64,000 nt of DNA from Polaromonas sp. (GCA_013823635.1 PNML01000006.1:1-64000), one strand, 5' to 3'. Shown: positions 7,788 through 17,750, counted from the first letter of the stretch. Made by a program: numbers and translations. The notes: generated from the sequence alone by a model not told the origin.

Positions 7788-9431
7788 TCATTTCTTTTTG
7801 CGGCTGTTTTTTTGGGCCGAGCCCTTGGACGACCTGCTGGGGGTCGCCGCGCCTTTTTGGCGACTGCTTTTGGCCGACGCGCGGGTGCGCTTGGACTCGT
7901 TGGGGCTGGCGCGGTGACCGCGTCCGGCATCGGCCACGCGGACCACGCTGTCGCGGAACACCACCAGTGCCTGCCCTGTTTTCAGGCGGTGGCCCACCTG
8001 CAGCTTGTTCCACTGCGCGACATCGTGGGCATCCAGTCGCAGGCGGGCGGCCAAGGTGGCAACGGTCTCACCCTTGCGGGCCTTGACGGTGGATTTGCGA
8101 CGCACCACCTCAGGCTGTAGCTGCACATGGCCGTTGTCGGCCAGCTGCTCGGGCACCTCGGCCTTGTGGCTGCTGTCGCGGGGCACCAGCAGCGTGGAGC
8201 CCGCACGCACCAGCATGCTGGGGGGGATGTGGTTGAGGCTGCGCAGGTCGCTTTCGGGCATGCCCACACGCCGGGCAATGTCGGCGGTGCGCATGTGCGT
8301 GGGCACGGCCCAGGCAGTCCAGCTGGCCAGGGGGCCGATGTGGTACTGCAGGTTGCGCTTGAACACCCCTGCGTTGGTCCATGGCAGCAGGATTTGGGGC
8401 GAGCCGGCGGCCAGAATGACCGGCCGGTGCATGGACGGGTTGAGTGCGCGGAAATCCGCCTCGTCCACCTGGGCCAGCTTGGCGGCCAGGCTCACGTCGA
8501 TGTCGCGGTCGATGGTGACGGTGTCAAAAAACGGGTGGTTTTCAATCAGGGGCAGGCGGGTGCGGAACTCGTCAGGTCGGGCCACGATGTTTTTCACCGC
8601 CTGCAGCTTGGGCACGTACAGGCGGGTTTCGGCGGGCATGCTCAGGTCTTCGTAGGCCGTGGGCAGGCCCTTGCGCTGGTTGCGCTCCATCGATCGCTTC
8701 ACACTGCCCTGCCCCCAGTTGTAGGCCGCCAGTGCGAGGTGCCAGTCGTTGAACATACCGTGCAGCATTTGCAGGTAGTCCAGCGCCGCCCGGGTGGAGG
8801 CCAGCACGTCGCGCCTATCGTCGCGGAACACGTTTTGCTTGAGGTCAAAGTCCTTGCCGGTGGCGGGCATGAACTGCCACATCCCAGCGGCCTTGGCGCT
8901 GGAGACGGCCTGCGGGTTGAAGGCACTTTCAATGAAGGGCAGCAGCGCGAGTTCGGTGGGCATGTCGCGGCGCTCCAGCTCCTCCACGATGTGGAACAGG
9001 TACTTGCGTGACCGCTCCGTCATGCGCTGGATGTAGTCGGGCCGGGTGGCGTACCACTGCTCCCGGTCGGTGACCAGCTCACCTTCCAGGTCGGGCATGC
9101 GAAACCCGCGGCGAATGCGCTCCCACAGGTCTGCGGGCGCCTCCAGTGGAACCACGGACACGGAGGCCGCATGGCTGGCCTGGATGGGCTGTAGCGACCC
9201 GCCTGGCACCAGCGGTGGGCTGCGGCGCGTCAGCACGGGGCTGGTCGTGGGGCTGGGGGTGTCGGCCTGCCCACGGGTGGCTGGCGCGGTCCCGCCCATG
9301 GGGGCGGTGGCACAGCCGGTCAACACCACACACGCCAGGGCCAGGCCGGGGCGCAGGGTCAGGTCACGCACGGCCTGGTACAGGCGCTGCAGCGGGGCAC
9401 CCAGGCGCAGGGGCAAAGGGAGAAGGTTCAT
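7788..9431 (-). CDS. mltD: Membrane-bound lytic murein transglycosylase D with LysM repeats
   Basis: The enzyme cleaves peptidoglycan glycan strands to form 1,6-anhydro-muropeptides. The 547-residue protein has a lipoprotein signal (LACVVLTGCA). The SLT domain carries the catalytic Glu in FIESAFNPQAVSS, followed by AAGMWQFMPATG and AYNWGQGSV. Two LysM-type segments occupy the C-terminal third. The tail is an unusual Lys/Arg/Ser-rich stretch ending SRKKK. The ATG at 9431 overlaps the gloB stop (ATGA), so the two genes are translationally coupled. A longer in-frame extension upstream runs through gloB and was rejected. Confidence 0.93.
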   Translation of the reverse strand: MNLLPLPLRLGAPLQRLYQAVRDLTLRPGLALACVVLTGCATAPMGGTAPATRGQADTPSPTTSPVLTRRSPPLVPGGSLQPIQASHAASVSVVPLEAPADLWERIRRGFRMPDLEGELVTDREQWYATRPDYIQRMTERSRKYLFHIVEELERRDMPTELALLPFIESAFNPQAVSSAKAAGMWQFMPATGKDFDLKQNVFRDDRRDVLASTRAALDYLQMLHGMFNDWHLALAAYNWGQGSVKRSMERNQRKGLPTAYEDLSMPAETRLYVPKLQAVKNIVARPDEFRTRLPLIENHPFFDTVTIDRDIDVSLAAKLAQVDEADFRALNPSMHRPVILAAGSPQILLPWTNAGVFKRNLQYHIGPLASWTAWAVPTHMRTADIARRVGMPESDLRSLNHIPPSMLVRAGSTLLVPRDSSHKAEVPEQLADNGHVQLQPEVVRRKSTVKARKGETVATLAARLRLDAHDVAQWNKLQVGHRLKTGQALVVFRDSVVRVADAGRGHRASPNESKRTRASAKSSRQKGAATPSRSSKGSAQKNSRKKK

Positions 9432-10222
9432 TTGAATTGGTTTTTCCATTCGCGCAGGGTGGCAAAAGTGGCCACATCGCCTGCCGCGTGGGGGGCATGT
9501 TGTTGGGTGGCGGCACGCACCGTGGGTTCGCGCACACGCAAGAAGGGGTTGATCAGCCGCTCGCGACCGAGTGTGCAGGGCAGGGTGGGGCACTGGCGCT
9601 CACGCAAGCCCTGACAGACGGTTTGCCAGTGCTGAAGTTCCGTGTTGTGTGGTTCGACAGCCAGGGCAAAGCGCAGGTTCGCCAGGGTGTACTCGTGGGT
9701 GCAGCACACCTGGGTGTGGTCGGGCAGGGCGGCCAGGGTGTCGAGTGAGGCCAGCATTTGTGCCGGCGTGCCTTCAAACAGGCGCCCGCATCCGCCGGAA
9801 AACAGGGTGTCGCCGCAAAACAGCACCGGGTGTGGGCCCGCGTCATCCAGCGGCACACTGGCGCACACGTAGGCCACGTGGCCTGCGGTGTGGCCCGGCA
9901 CGTCCATGACCGCCCAGTCCAGACCCAGCAGCGACAGGTGCTGCCCACCCTGCACGCGGTGCTCGTGCTGGTCAGCCAGCCCCGCCCACTCGGCGGCGGG
10001 CGCATACACCGGGGCACCGGTCGCATCGTGCAACGCCTGCACACCGCCCACATGGTCGGCGTGGTGGTGCGTCACTAGAATGCCCCGCAGGTGCAGCGCC
10101 CGCTCGACCAGACAGGCCAGCACCGCATCGGACTCACCGGGGTCCACCACCAGTGCCTCTTGGCCGTTCTGGAGCAGCCAGATGTAGTTGTCGGAAAACG
10201 CGGGAATGGGGTGTAGGAACAT
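9428..10222 (-). CDS. gloB: Hydroxyacylglutathione hydrolase (glyoxalase II)
   Basis: It hydrolyses S-lactoylglutathione to lactate and glutathione, the second step of methylglyoxal detoxification. The 264-residue protein begins MFLHPIPAFSDNYIW, a typical GloB start. It has the metal-binding motif THHHADHVGG near residues 50-60, then the metal-ligand regions PGHTAGHVAY and FCGDTLFSGGCGR, and the substrate-side sequence CCTHEYTLANLRFA. It is the first gene of a two-gene unit with mltD (4-bp overlap). The divergent methyltransferase gene starts 84 bases away, so the shared intergenic region probably holds both promoters. Confidence 0.95.
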   Translation of the reverse strand: MFLHPIPAFSDNYIWLLQNGQEALVVDPGESDAVLACLVERALHLRGILVTHHHADHVGGVQALHDATGAPVYAPAAEWAGLADQHEHRVQGGQHLSLLGLDWAVMDVPGHTAGHVAYVCASVPLDDAGPHPVLFCGDTLFSGGCGRLFEGTPAQMLASLDTLAALPDHTQVCCTHEYTLANLRFALAVEPHNTELQHWQTVCQGLRERQCPTLPCTLGRERLINPFLRVREPTVRAATQQHAPHAAGDVATFATLREWKNQFK

Positions 10223-10306
10223 GTCGGCAGGCCCATGGTGTGGCCGGTGGTTGCTGGAACCTGCGGGCGAACTCAGGCATCTACCCTGCCTGGACACAAG
10301 GATCCC

Positions 10307-11149
10307 ATGGCTGAAGAAATTATAGGTTTGGACGATTGGCTGCAAACGCCCCCGGGCAGGCGGCTGTTGTACTGGGAGCAGGCCCATTTGGCCCAGGCCG
10401 TGACCGACCTGTTTGGCTACAACGCCCTGCAATTGGGCATCCCCGAGCTCGATGCGCTGGAGGCCAACCGCATGCCCCACCGCTGGCTGGCGCTGACGCA
10501 CGCCCTCACCCCCACGGACGACCCGGTGCGCTTTCCGTTCCAGGGCCGTTCCACCGGCCTGGTGTGCGACCCGGCGGCCATGCCATTTCCGGCCGACAGC
10601 CTGGACCTGCTGGTGTTGCCCCACGCCCTGGAGTTGAGTGCGGACCCCCACGCCGCGCTGCGCGAGGCCGAGCGCGTGTTGCGCCCCGAGGGGCGGGTGG
10701 TCATCACTGGCCTGAACCCCCTGAGCCTGTGGGCGCTGCGCCAGCGCCAGGCCCGGGTGTGCGAGCGCCTGGGCCTGCAGCGGCTGGCGGCGTCTGCCCT
10801 GTACCTGCCCCAGGCGGGTGAGTTCATTGGCTACTGGCGCCTGCGCGACTGGTTGCGCTTGCTGGCTTTCGAGCAGGAGTCCGTGCAATTTGGCGTCTAC
10901 CAGCCTGCCGTGCGTACCGAGCGCTGGCTGCAGCGGTTTGACTGGATGGACGGCGTGGGCTCACGCTGGTGGCCCATCCTGGGCGCGGTGTACATGGTGG
11001 TGGCGGTCAAGCGGGTCAAAGGCATGCGTTGGCTCGGGCCGGCCTGGAAGCCGTTTCGCGCCGCCAACCACAGGGCCCCCGCGTCGGCGGTGGGGCGGCA
11101 GATGCGGGCACAGGCACAATCGCCAGCCCCACCACCACCCCACAGCTGA
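10307..11149 (+). CDS. SAM-dependent methyltransferase
   Basis: This is a class I methyltransferase-like protein of 280 residues with unknown substrate. The part visible is the Methyltransf_11-type half: MPFPADSLDLLVLPHALE, followed by HAALREAERVLRPEGRVVITG. The C-terminal half is basic. The glycine-rich SAM motif I is not obvious, which is common in this family found upstream of rnhA in betaproteobacteria. The start at 10307 (MAEEIIGLDDW) was chosen for its distance from gloB and its fit to homologues. rnhA follows after 12 bases, so the two are likely cotranscribed. Confidence 0.8.
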   Translation: MAEEIIGLDDWLQTPPGRRLLYWEQAHLAQAVTDLFGYNALQLGIPELDALEANRMPHRWLALTHALTPTDDPVRFPFQGRSTGLVCDPAAMPFPADSLDLLVLPHALELSADPHAALREAERVLRPEGRVVITGLNPLSLWALRQRQARVCERLGLQRLAASALYLPQAGEFIGYWRLRDWLRLLAFEQESVQFGVYQPAVRTERWLQRFDWMDGVGSRWWPILGAVYMVVAVKRVKGMRWLGPAWKPFRAANHRAPASAVGRQMRAQAQSPAPPPPHS

Positions 11150-11161
11150 GGTCTTCACGTT

Positions 11162-11614
11162 TTGAACAAAGTGGTCATTTACACCGACGGCGCCTGCAAG
11201 GGCAACCCCGGCCCTGGCGGCTGGGGGGTGTTCCTGAAGTCCGGCGCGCACGAAAAAGAGCTGTGGGGCGGTGAAGCCGTGACCACCAACAACCGCATGG
11301 AGCTGATGGCCGTGATCGAGGCCCTTACAGCCCTCAAGCGCCCCTGCGACGTGGTGCTGTTTCTGGACAGCGAATACGTGCGCAAGGGCATCACCGAGTG
11401 GATACACGGCTGGAAGGCCAAGGGCTGGAAGACCGCCGCCAAGCAGCCGGTGAAAAACGCCGATCTGTGGCAGCGCCTGGATGCGCTGGTGGCCAACACC
11501 GGGCACCGCATTGAGTGGCGTTGGGTCAAAGGCCATGCCGGCGATCCTGGCAACGAGCGCGCCGATGCTCTGGCCAACCGGGGTGTACCCGGGGCCGCCA
11601 GCGGGAATCGATAA
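11162..11614 (+). CDS. rnhA: Ribonuclease HI
   Basis: It degrades RNA in RNA-DNA hybrids. All four catalytic acidic residues are visible: Asp in [15 protein letters not shown], Glu in NNRMELMA, Asp in LFLDSEYV and Asp in GNERADALA. The catalytic His is in VKGHAGDPG. Length is 150 residues, as usual. The reading frame must start at the TTG at 11162, because no ATG or GTG lies between it and the first catalytic motif. A TTG start may keep expression low. It is probably cotranscribed with the upstream methyltransferase. Confidence 0.96.
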   Translation: MNKVVIYTDGACKGNPGPGGWGVFLKSGAHEKELWGGEAVTTNNRMELMAVIEALTALKRPCDVVLFLDSEYVRKGITEWIHGWKAKGWKTAAKQPVKNADLWQRLDALVANTGHRIEWRWVKGHAGDPGNERADALANRGVPGAASGNR

Positions 11615-11679
11615 ACCGGCACAATTTGCCGATGTCTGGCCGTCGCTGGCCAACCTTTCACGCGTTCAGTGGGCGTTCA

Positions 11680-13011
11680 ATGGCAAAAAAACACACGGTC
11701 TGGGCAGTGGCTGCCCTGGGTTTGGTGCTGGCATCGGGAGGGGCTTGGTGGGTGCAGCGCCATGGGCTGCCCGGCTTGGGTTCGGGGGCGGTGCCTGCTG
11801 CGGTTGGCCCTGGAGGCCCTGGCGCACCCGGTGCCCAGCCCGGTGCACGTCCGGGCGGCCCGGGCGGCACGCCAGGTGTGGAAGTGGCCAAGGTGGCCGT
11901 GGCCAGTTTGCAGGACGACGCCCAGGCCGTGGGCACGCTGCGCTCACGCCAGAGCGTGATGCTGCGCCCCGAGGTGGCCGGGCGGGTGTCGCGCATTGCC
12001 TTTGCCGACGGTGCCAGGGTCCACAAAGGTCAGTTGCTGGTGCAGCTCGACGATGTGCTGCAGCAGGCCGAACTGAGCCAGGCCCAGGCTCAGGTGTCGA
12101 TTGCCCGCGCCAACCTCACCCGCAACCGCGAACTGGTGGCCGAAAAATTTGTGGCCCCGCGTGTGGTGGAAGAAAGCCAGGCCGCTTTGCAAGTGGCCGA
12201 GGCCCAGCTGGCGCTGGCGCAGGCCCGGGTGGCGCGCATGCGCATCGTGGCCCCGTTTGATGGCACGGTGGGCATCCGCGTCGTCAACCTGGGTGACTAC
12301 GTGAAAGACGGGGCCGATCTGGTCAACCTGGAAGACGCCAGCAGCCTGTACGTGGACTTTCGCCTGCCCGAGCGTTACCAGGGCAAGCTGGCCGCCGGCC
12401 AGCCCGTGAAGGTGGAGCTGGATGCGTTGCCGGGCCGCAGCTTCCAGGCCAAGGTGGTGGCCCTGGACCCGCTGGTGGACGCCAATGGCCGCTCGTTGGC
12501 GGTGAGGGCTTTGTTGCCCGCGCAGCCCGGTTCGCCCTTGCGCCCCGGCATGTTTGCCCGCACCACCACGGTGTTTGCGGTGAATGAGCGTGCGCTGACG
12601 GTGCCTGAAGAGGCCATTGTTCCCCAGGGTGGCAAGCAGTTTGTGTTTGTGCTGACCCCCGAGGGTGAGGGCGAGGCGCGCAAACTGCTGTCGAAAAAAG
12701 TGGAGGTGACGCTGGGCGTGCGCCGCGCCTCCACCGTGCAGGTGGTTCAGGGGCTGAACGAGGGCGACACCGTGGTGGTGGCCGGCCAGCAGCGCCTGCA
12801 AAAAGACGGCACCGCCGTGAGGGTGGTGGACATGTCAGCCCAACGCGGTCCGCGCAAGGGCGGCGGTGGCCCAGGCCCGGGCGGGAAACCAGGAGATGCT
12901 CCTGAAGGAGTAGCTGAAAAGTCAATGAATAAAAGCGCTGAAGGCGGAAATGATGTGAAAAATCAGGCCGCAACAGCCCCTGCACCCCCAGCAGCACCCG
13001 CCAAACCCTGA
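11680..13011 (+). CDS. RND efflux periplasmic adaptor (membrane fusion protein)
   Basis: This is the MdtA/AcrA-type adaptor that links an inner-membrane RND pump to an outer-membrane channel. The 443-residue protein has an N-terminal membrane anchor (VWAVAALGLVLASGGAWWV). A Gly/Pro/Ala-rich stretch follows, then the lipoyl-like half-motif (LRSRQSVMLRPEVAGRVS), a coiled-coil hairpin (AQAQVSIARANLTRNRELV) and the beta-barrel domain (VAPFDGTVGIRVVNLG). The C-terminal 35 residues after GDAPEG are low complexity and partly encoded by an AT-rich repeat (12911-12965), so the tail has probably been altered by insertion. The pump gene begins 11 bases downstream. Confidence 0.92.
   Translation: MAKKHTVWAVAALGLVLASGGAWWVQRHGLPGLGSGAVPAAVGPGGPGAPGAQPGARPGGPGGTPGVEVAKVAVASLQDDAQAVGTLRSRQSVMLRPEVAGRVSRIAFADGARVHKGQLLVQLDDVLQQAELSQAQAQVSIARANLTRNRELVAEKFVAPRVVEESQAALQVAEAQLALAQARVARMRIVAPFDGTVGIRVVNLGDYVKDGADLVNLEDASSLYVDFRLPERYQGKLAAGQPVKVELDALPGRSFQAKVVALDPLVDANGRSLAVRALLPAQPGSPLRPGMFARTTTVFAVNERALTVPEEAIVPQGGKQFVFVLTPEGEGEARKLLSKKVEVTLGVRRASTVQVVQGLNEGDTVVVAGQQRLQKDGTAVRVVDMSAQRGPRKGGGGPGPGGKPGDAPEGVAEKSMNKSAEGGNDVKNQAATAPAPPAAPAKP
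12911..12965 (-). repeat. AT-rich interspersed repeat, copy inside the RND adaptor gene
   Basis: On the minus strand the core reads CGCCTTCAGCGCTTTTATTCA, then TCAGCTA eight to nine bases later, closely matching the dnaX copy. It is translated as the Ser/Lys/Asn-rich end of the adaptor. Together with the dnaX copy it shows that the element can sit in frame in non-essential protein tails and linkers. Confidence 0.65.
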
Positions 13012-13022
13012 CGGAGCCGGCC

Positions 13023-16000
13023 ATGCAATTGCCTGAAATTTCCATCCGCCGCCCGGTGTTTGCCACCGTGCTGTCGCTGTTGGTGTTGCTGGTGGGCTGG
13101 GTGTCGTTCAACGGTCTGCCGGTGCGCGAGTACCCCAAGATCGACGAGCCCGTGGTCACGGTCACCACCCGGCTGGCGGGGGCGTCCAGCGAGGTGATCG
13201 AGTCGCAGCTGACCAAGGTCATCGAGGACTCGGTGGCGGGCATCGAGGGGGTGGACGTCATCACCTCGGTCAGCCGCCAGGAGCAGAGCCAGATCACCGT
13301 CAAGTTCAAGCTGGAGCGCAACCCCGACGCCGCCGCCGCCGATGTGCGCGACAAGGTCAGCCGCGTGCGCCAGAAGCTGCCGCAGGACATCGACGAGCCG
13401 GTCATTGCCAAGGTCGAGGCCGATGCCTTCCCCGTCATCTGGCTGGCGCTGAGCTCGGACACGCACGACGCGCTGCAGTTGTCCGACTTCGCCAATCGCC
13501 TGGCCAAACCCGTGCTGCAAACCGCCCCTGGTGCGGCCGACGTGCGGGTGTACGGCGAGCGCCGCTACAGCATGCGCGTGTGGCTGGACCCCGACCGCCT
13601 GGCCGCTTACCGGCTGACCGTGCAGGACGTGGAAGACGCCCTTCGCCGCAACAACCTGGAAGTGCCCGCGGGGCGCATCGAGAGCGGCCAGCGCGAGTTC
13701 AACGTCACGGCGGCCACCGACTTGCAGCGCGCGGGCGAGTTTTCGCAAATGACCATCAAAACCGTCAACGGCCTGCCCATCCGCTTGCTGGACGTGGCGC
13801 GGGTCAAGGAAGGGCCACAGGACGAGCGCACCTCCGTGCGCCTGAACGGGCGCGACGCCATTTCGCTGGGCGTGATCCGCCAGGCCACGGCCAACCCGCT
13901 GGTGTTGTCGGCGGGCGTGCGCGAGCGCCTGGACAAGGTGCGCGCCGATTTGCCGCCCGGTATCAGCGTGGACGTGGCCAACGACAACTCGGTGTTCATC
14001 GACCGCTCCATCAAGGCCGTGTACCAGACCATCCTTGAGGCCGTGGTGCTGGTGGCGCTGGTCATTTTTGTGTTTTTGCGCACGCTGCGCGCGTCCATCA
14101 TCCCGCTGGTGACCATCCCGGTGAGCCTGATCGGCACCTTCGCGCTGATGGCGCTGTTTGGTTTTTCCATCAACACCCTCACGCTGCTGGCGCTGGTGCT
14201 GGCCATTGGCCTGGTGGTGGACGACGCCATTGTGGTGCTGGAGAACATCTACCGCTACATCGAAGAGGGCCTGGCCCCGGTGGAGGCTGCCATCAAGGGG
14301 GCCAGGGAAATTGGCTTTGCCGTGGTGGCCATGACGCTGACGCTGGCGGCGGTGTATGCGCCGCTGGCCTTCACGCCGGGGCGCACCGGCCGCCTGTTTG
14401 CCGAGTTTGCGCTGGCGCTGGCCGGGGCGGTGGTGGTCTCGGGCTTCGTGGCGCTGACGCTCTCGCCCATGATGTGCAGCAAGCTGCTCAAGCACAACCC
14501 CCAACCCGGCCGCTTTGACCGGGGCATGGAGGCGGTGCTCAACGCCATCACCCGTGGCTACGCGCGCCTGTTGGGCTGGGCACTGGGCGCGCGCTGGCTG
14601 GTGCTGCTGGTCATGCTGGGCAGCGCCGGGGGCACCTGGTGGCTGTTGAAGGACATCAAGCAGGAGCTGGCCCCCATTGAAGACCGGGGCGTCATCCTGA
14701 CCGTCATCAACGGGCCCGATGGCGCCACCATGAACTACACCCGCAAGTACGCCGAGGCCATTGAAAAAATGGGGCAGGAGTACACCGAGTTTGACCGCGT
14801 GTTCAGCATCGTGGGCAACCCCACCGTGGCCCAGGCCAACGTGTTTTTGCGCGCCCGACCTTGGGAAGACCGCGAGAAAAACACCCAGACCCTGGCGCGT
14901 GAACTCACGCCGCGCATTGCCGGGCTGCCCGGGGTGAGCGCATTTCCCATCACGCCACCGTCCCTGGGGCAGGGCTTTCGGGAGCGGCCCATCAACTACG
15001 TCATCGTCACATCGGACAGTTACGAAAACCTGTCCCGTGTGGTGCGCAAGTTCCAGGACGAGCTGGCCAAAAACCCCGGCTTTGTGCAGGTGGACACCGA
15101 CCTGCGCCTGAACAAGCCCGAAATCCGCATGGACGTGGACCGCGAGCGCGCCGCTGACATGGGCGTGAGCGTGGACGTCATTGCCCGAACGGTGCAAACC
15201 ATGCTGGGCGGGCGCATCGTCACGCGCTACAAAAAGGACGGTGAGCAGTACGACGTGGTGGTGCAGACCGAGAGCAGCCAGCGCAACGCGCCCGATGACA
15301 TCGACAAACTCTTTGTGCGGGGCCGCAACGACACCATGATTCCGCTGGCCGCGCTCGTCAAAACCCGCGAGGTGGTGGTGCCCCGCGACCTGAACCACTT
15401 TGGCCAGCGCCGCAGTGCCAGCATCACCGCCAACCTGGCGCCCGACCTGGCCCTGGGCGAAGCACTGACGCAGATGGACGCCATTGCCAAGCAGGTGCTG
15501 CCCGCTGGCTACACCACCGACCTGAACGGCCAGAGCCGCGAGTTCCGCGACTCGTCGGGCTCGCTGGCCATTGTGTTTGTGCTGGCGCTGCTGTTCATTT
15601 ACCTGGTGCTGGCCGCGCAATTCGAGAGCTTTGTGGACCCCTTCATCATCATGCTCAGCGTGCCGCTGTCCATGCTGGGGGCGCTGCTGGCGCTCAAACT
15701 CACGGGCGGCACGCTCAATGTGTTCAGCCAGATCGGCCTCATCACGCTGGTGGGGCTGATCACCAAGCACGGCATTTTGATTGTGGAGTTTGCCAACCAG
15801 CTGCAGGAGCAGGGGCAGAGCAAGCTGGCCGCCGTCAGGGCGTCCGCCGCGCAGCGCCTGCGCCCCATTTTGATGACCACGGGCGCCATGGTGCTGGGCT
15901 CGGTGCCGCTGGCGCTGGCCACGGGCGCCGGGGCCGAAAGCCGCCAGCAAATCGGCTGGGTCATTGTGGGCGGCATGAGCCTGGGCACCCTGCTGACCAT

Positions 16001-16118
16001 TTTTGTGGTGCCCACCATGTACTCGTTGCTGGCGCGCACCCATTCGCACGGTGGGGTGGCCGCTGAGCCAGGGGCGCACACCGTGCCCGCCACGCCGGCA
16101 GTGGGGCAGAAAGCTTGA
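13023..16118 (+). CDS. RND multidrug efflux transporter (HAE1 family)
   Basis: This is the proton-driven inner-membrane pump partner of the adaptor just upstream. The 1031-residue protein has the full AcrB-like layout: first transmembrane helix (SIRRPVFATVLSLLVLLVGW), two large periplasmic loops and two six-helix bundles. The proton-relay acidic pair is present (GLVVDDAIVVLENIYR), as are the C-terminal repeats (SESFVDP-like FESFVDPFIIM and GLITKHGILIVEFAN). No outer-membrane factor gene follows, so it probably uses a TolC/OprM-type channel encoded elsewhere. Substrates cannot be inferred. Confidence 0.95.
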   Translation: MQLPEISIRRPVFATVLSLLVLLVGWVSFNGLPVREYPKIDEPVVTVTTRLAGASSEVIESQLTKVIEDSVAGIEGVDVITSVSRQEQSQITVKFKLERNPDAAAADVRDKVSRVRQKLPQDIDEPVIAKVEADAFPVIWLALSSDTHDALQLSDFANRLAKPVLQTAPGAADVRVYGERRYSMRVWLDPDRLAAYRLTVQDVEDALRRNNLEVPAGRIESGQREFNVTAATDLQRAGEFSQMTIKTVNGLPIRLLDVARVKEGPQDERTSVRLNGRDAISLGVIRQATANPLVLSAGVRERLDKVRADLPPGISVDVANDNSVFIDRSIKAVYQTILEAVVLVALVIFVFLRTLRASIIPLVTIPVSLIGTFALMALFGFSINTLTLLALVLAIGLVVDDAIVVLENIYRYIEEGLAPVEAAIKGAREIGFAVVAMTLTLAAVYAPLAFTPGRTGRLFAEFALALAGAVVVSGFVALTLSPMMCSKLLKHNPQPGRFDRGMEAVLNAITRGYARLLGWALGARWLVLLVMLGSAGGTWWLLKDIKQELAPIEDRGVILTVINGPDGATMNYTRKYAEAIEKMGQEYTEFDRVFSIVGNPTVAQANVFLRARPWEDREKNTQTLARELTPRIAGLPGVSAFPITPPSLGQGFRERPINYVIVTSDSYENLSRVVRKFQDELAKNPGFVQVDTDLRLNKPEIRMDVDRERAADMGVSVDVIARTVQTMLGGRIVTRYKKDGEQYDVVVQTESSQRNAPDDIDKLFVRGRNDTMIPLAALVKTREVVVPRDLNHFGQRRSASITANLAPDLALGEALTQMDAIAKQVLPAGYTTDLNGQSREFRDSSGSLAIVFVLALLFIYLVLAAQFESFVDPFIIMLSVPLSMLGALLALKLTGGTLNVFSQIGLITLVGLITKHGILIVEFANQLQEQGQSKLAAVRASAAQRLRPILMTTGAMVLGSVPLALATGAGAESRQQIGWVIVGGMSLGTLLTIFVVPTMYSLLARTHSHGGVAAEPGAHTVPATPAVGQKA

Positions 16119-16212
16119 TGCGGCGCAAAGCGCCTCGGCCGACCGCTCCGTAACATGGGCTTTGGCCCGCCCCTGCGCTGTGGGGTTGCGGGTCCTTTGC
16201 TGGAGCGCGCCC

Positions 16213-17619
16213 ATGGACACTGTGTTTGATTCCCTGTTGCTGGCGCAGGCCATGGCCGATGTGGGTGCCGCCACGCACGCCAGCCAAGCCGCTTTGAGCG
16301 CCTGGCAGCACCAGCGCCTGGGTGCCGTGCTGGCCCACGCGCGCCGGGCCTCCGCCCTGTACCGCGAACGCCTGCAGGGCGTTGATGCGGCCACCGGTGC
16401 CCCATGCCCGCACTTTGACCTGCTCGCCCGCATGGCCCCTGTCACACGGGGTGAACTCATGGCCCGCTTTGACGAGTGGGTGACAGACCCCGGGCTGACG
16501 CTGGAGGGGCTCACGGCCTTCCTGGCCGACACGGCGCACATTGGGGCGGTCTACCAGAACAAATACCTGGTGTGGGAAAGCTCGGGCACCGGCGGTTCAC
16601 CGGGTGTGTTTGTGCAGGACGCCCGCTGCATGGCGGTGTACGACGCGCTGGAAACCCTGCGCCAGCCACTGGGAACCCCCTGGCAGCGCCTGGTGGATCC
16701 CATGGGCCTGACCCAGCGGCTGGCCCTGGTGGGCGCCACACAGGGGCACTTTGCCAGCCTGGTGTCGTTTGAGCGGCTGCGTGCCGTGCAGCCCTGGCGG
16801 GCGGGCGGTGTGGCCAGTTGCTCCATCCTGCAGCCCACGGCCGCCCTGGTGGCGGAGTTGCACGCGTTTGCGCCCAACGTGCTGGCCACCTACCCGACGG
16901 CGGCCGTCATGCTGGCCGAAGAGGCCCGTCAGGGGCGCTTTCGCCCGCAGCTGCGGGAGGTGTTGACCGGCGGTGAAACCCTCACCCCCGCCATGCGCCT
17001 GCACATCGAAACCCATTTGCACGCCCCGGTGCGGCACAGCTACGGGAGTTCGGAGTTTTTGCCCATGGGCTGGGAGTGCCCACATGGCCACATGCACCTG
17101 AACACCGACTGGCTGCTGCTGGAGCCGGTGGATGAGCACCACCGCCCGGTGCCGCCCGGCCAGGCGTCTGCCTCGGTGCTGCTGACCAGCCTGGTCAACA
17201 CCGTGCAGCCGCTCATCCGCTACGAAATGGGCGACCACGTCACCTTCTCGACCGAAGGCTGCGCCTGCGGCTCACCGTTTCCGGTGGTGAGCGTGCTGGG
17301 CCGTCGCGACGATGTGCTGCGGCTCAGGGGGGGCGACGGCACGGTTCCCCTGCTGCCGCTGGCCGTGTCCACAGTGCTGGAGGAGCAGGCGGGGCTGTTC
17401 GACTTCCAGGTGCGCCAGCGCAACGACCACACCCTGGTGCTGTGTTTGCCCGGGCGGGGTGAGGCCGCCGCGCAGGCCCTGGCCCGCGGTTGCGCCGCAC
17501 TGGCCGCCTTTGCCACGGCGCAGGGTGCCCGGGACACGCAGGTCAAAGGTGAGCTGGGCCACACCACGCCGCGTGGGCACAGCGGCAAGTGCTGCCGCAT
17601 CATGCCCTTGGCGCACTGA
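16213..17619 (+). CDS. Adenylate-forming enzyme, PaaK/CapK (CoF synthetase-like)
   Basis: This is a member of the phenylacetate-CoA ligase-like branch of AMP-binding enzymes (468 residues), which activate a carboxylate with ATP. The P-loop equivalent is WESSGTGGSPG near residue 120. Further motifs are LTGGETL, YGSSEF and RYEMGDHV with a Cys pair (CACGSPF). The last part contains GRRDDVLRLRGGDG, the hinge to the small C-terminal domain. The substrate is unknown, and no dehydrogenase or CoA pathway gene accompanies it. The ATG at 16213 is the family-consistent start; the longer frame overlaps the pump gene. Confidence 0.78.
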   Translation: MDTVFDSLLLAQAMADVGAATHASQAALSAWQHQRLGAVLAHARRASALYRERLQGVDAATGAPCPHFDLLARMAPVTRGELMARFDEWVTDPGLTLEGLTAFLADTAHIGAVYQNKYLVWESSGTGGSPGVFVQDARCMAVYDALETLRQPLGTPWQRLVDPMGLTQRLALVGATQGHFASLVSFERLRAVQPWRAGGVASCSILQPTAALVAELHAFAPNVLATYPTAAVMLAEEARQGRFRPQLREVLTGGETLTPAMRLHIETHLHAPVRHSYGSSEFLPMGWECPHGHMHLNTDWLLLEPVDEHHRPVPPGQASASVLLTSLVNTVQPLIRYEMGDHVTFSTEGCACGSPFPVVSVLGRRDDVLRLRGGDGTVPLLPLAVSTVLEEQAGLFDFQVRQRNDHTLVLCLPGRGEAAAQALARGCAALAAFATAQGARDTQVKGELGHTTPRGHSGKCCRIMPLAH

Positions 17620-17750
17620 CGGTGCGTGGGGGAGTGAATCCCCATCAAATTTCCGAAAAACCAGAATGTTGGTGACATAAATGCTGGTTTATCCGGTGTG
17701 TCATCTGTCACAAGATGCCCCCTCATTGATTGACCGAGAAGGAATATCCC

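Noticed and set aside
16003-16212. N-terminal extension of the adenylate-forming gene into the RND pump
   Set aside because: It overlaps real coding sequence and adds residues unlike the family; the ATG at 16213 is a better start.
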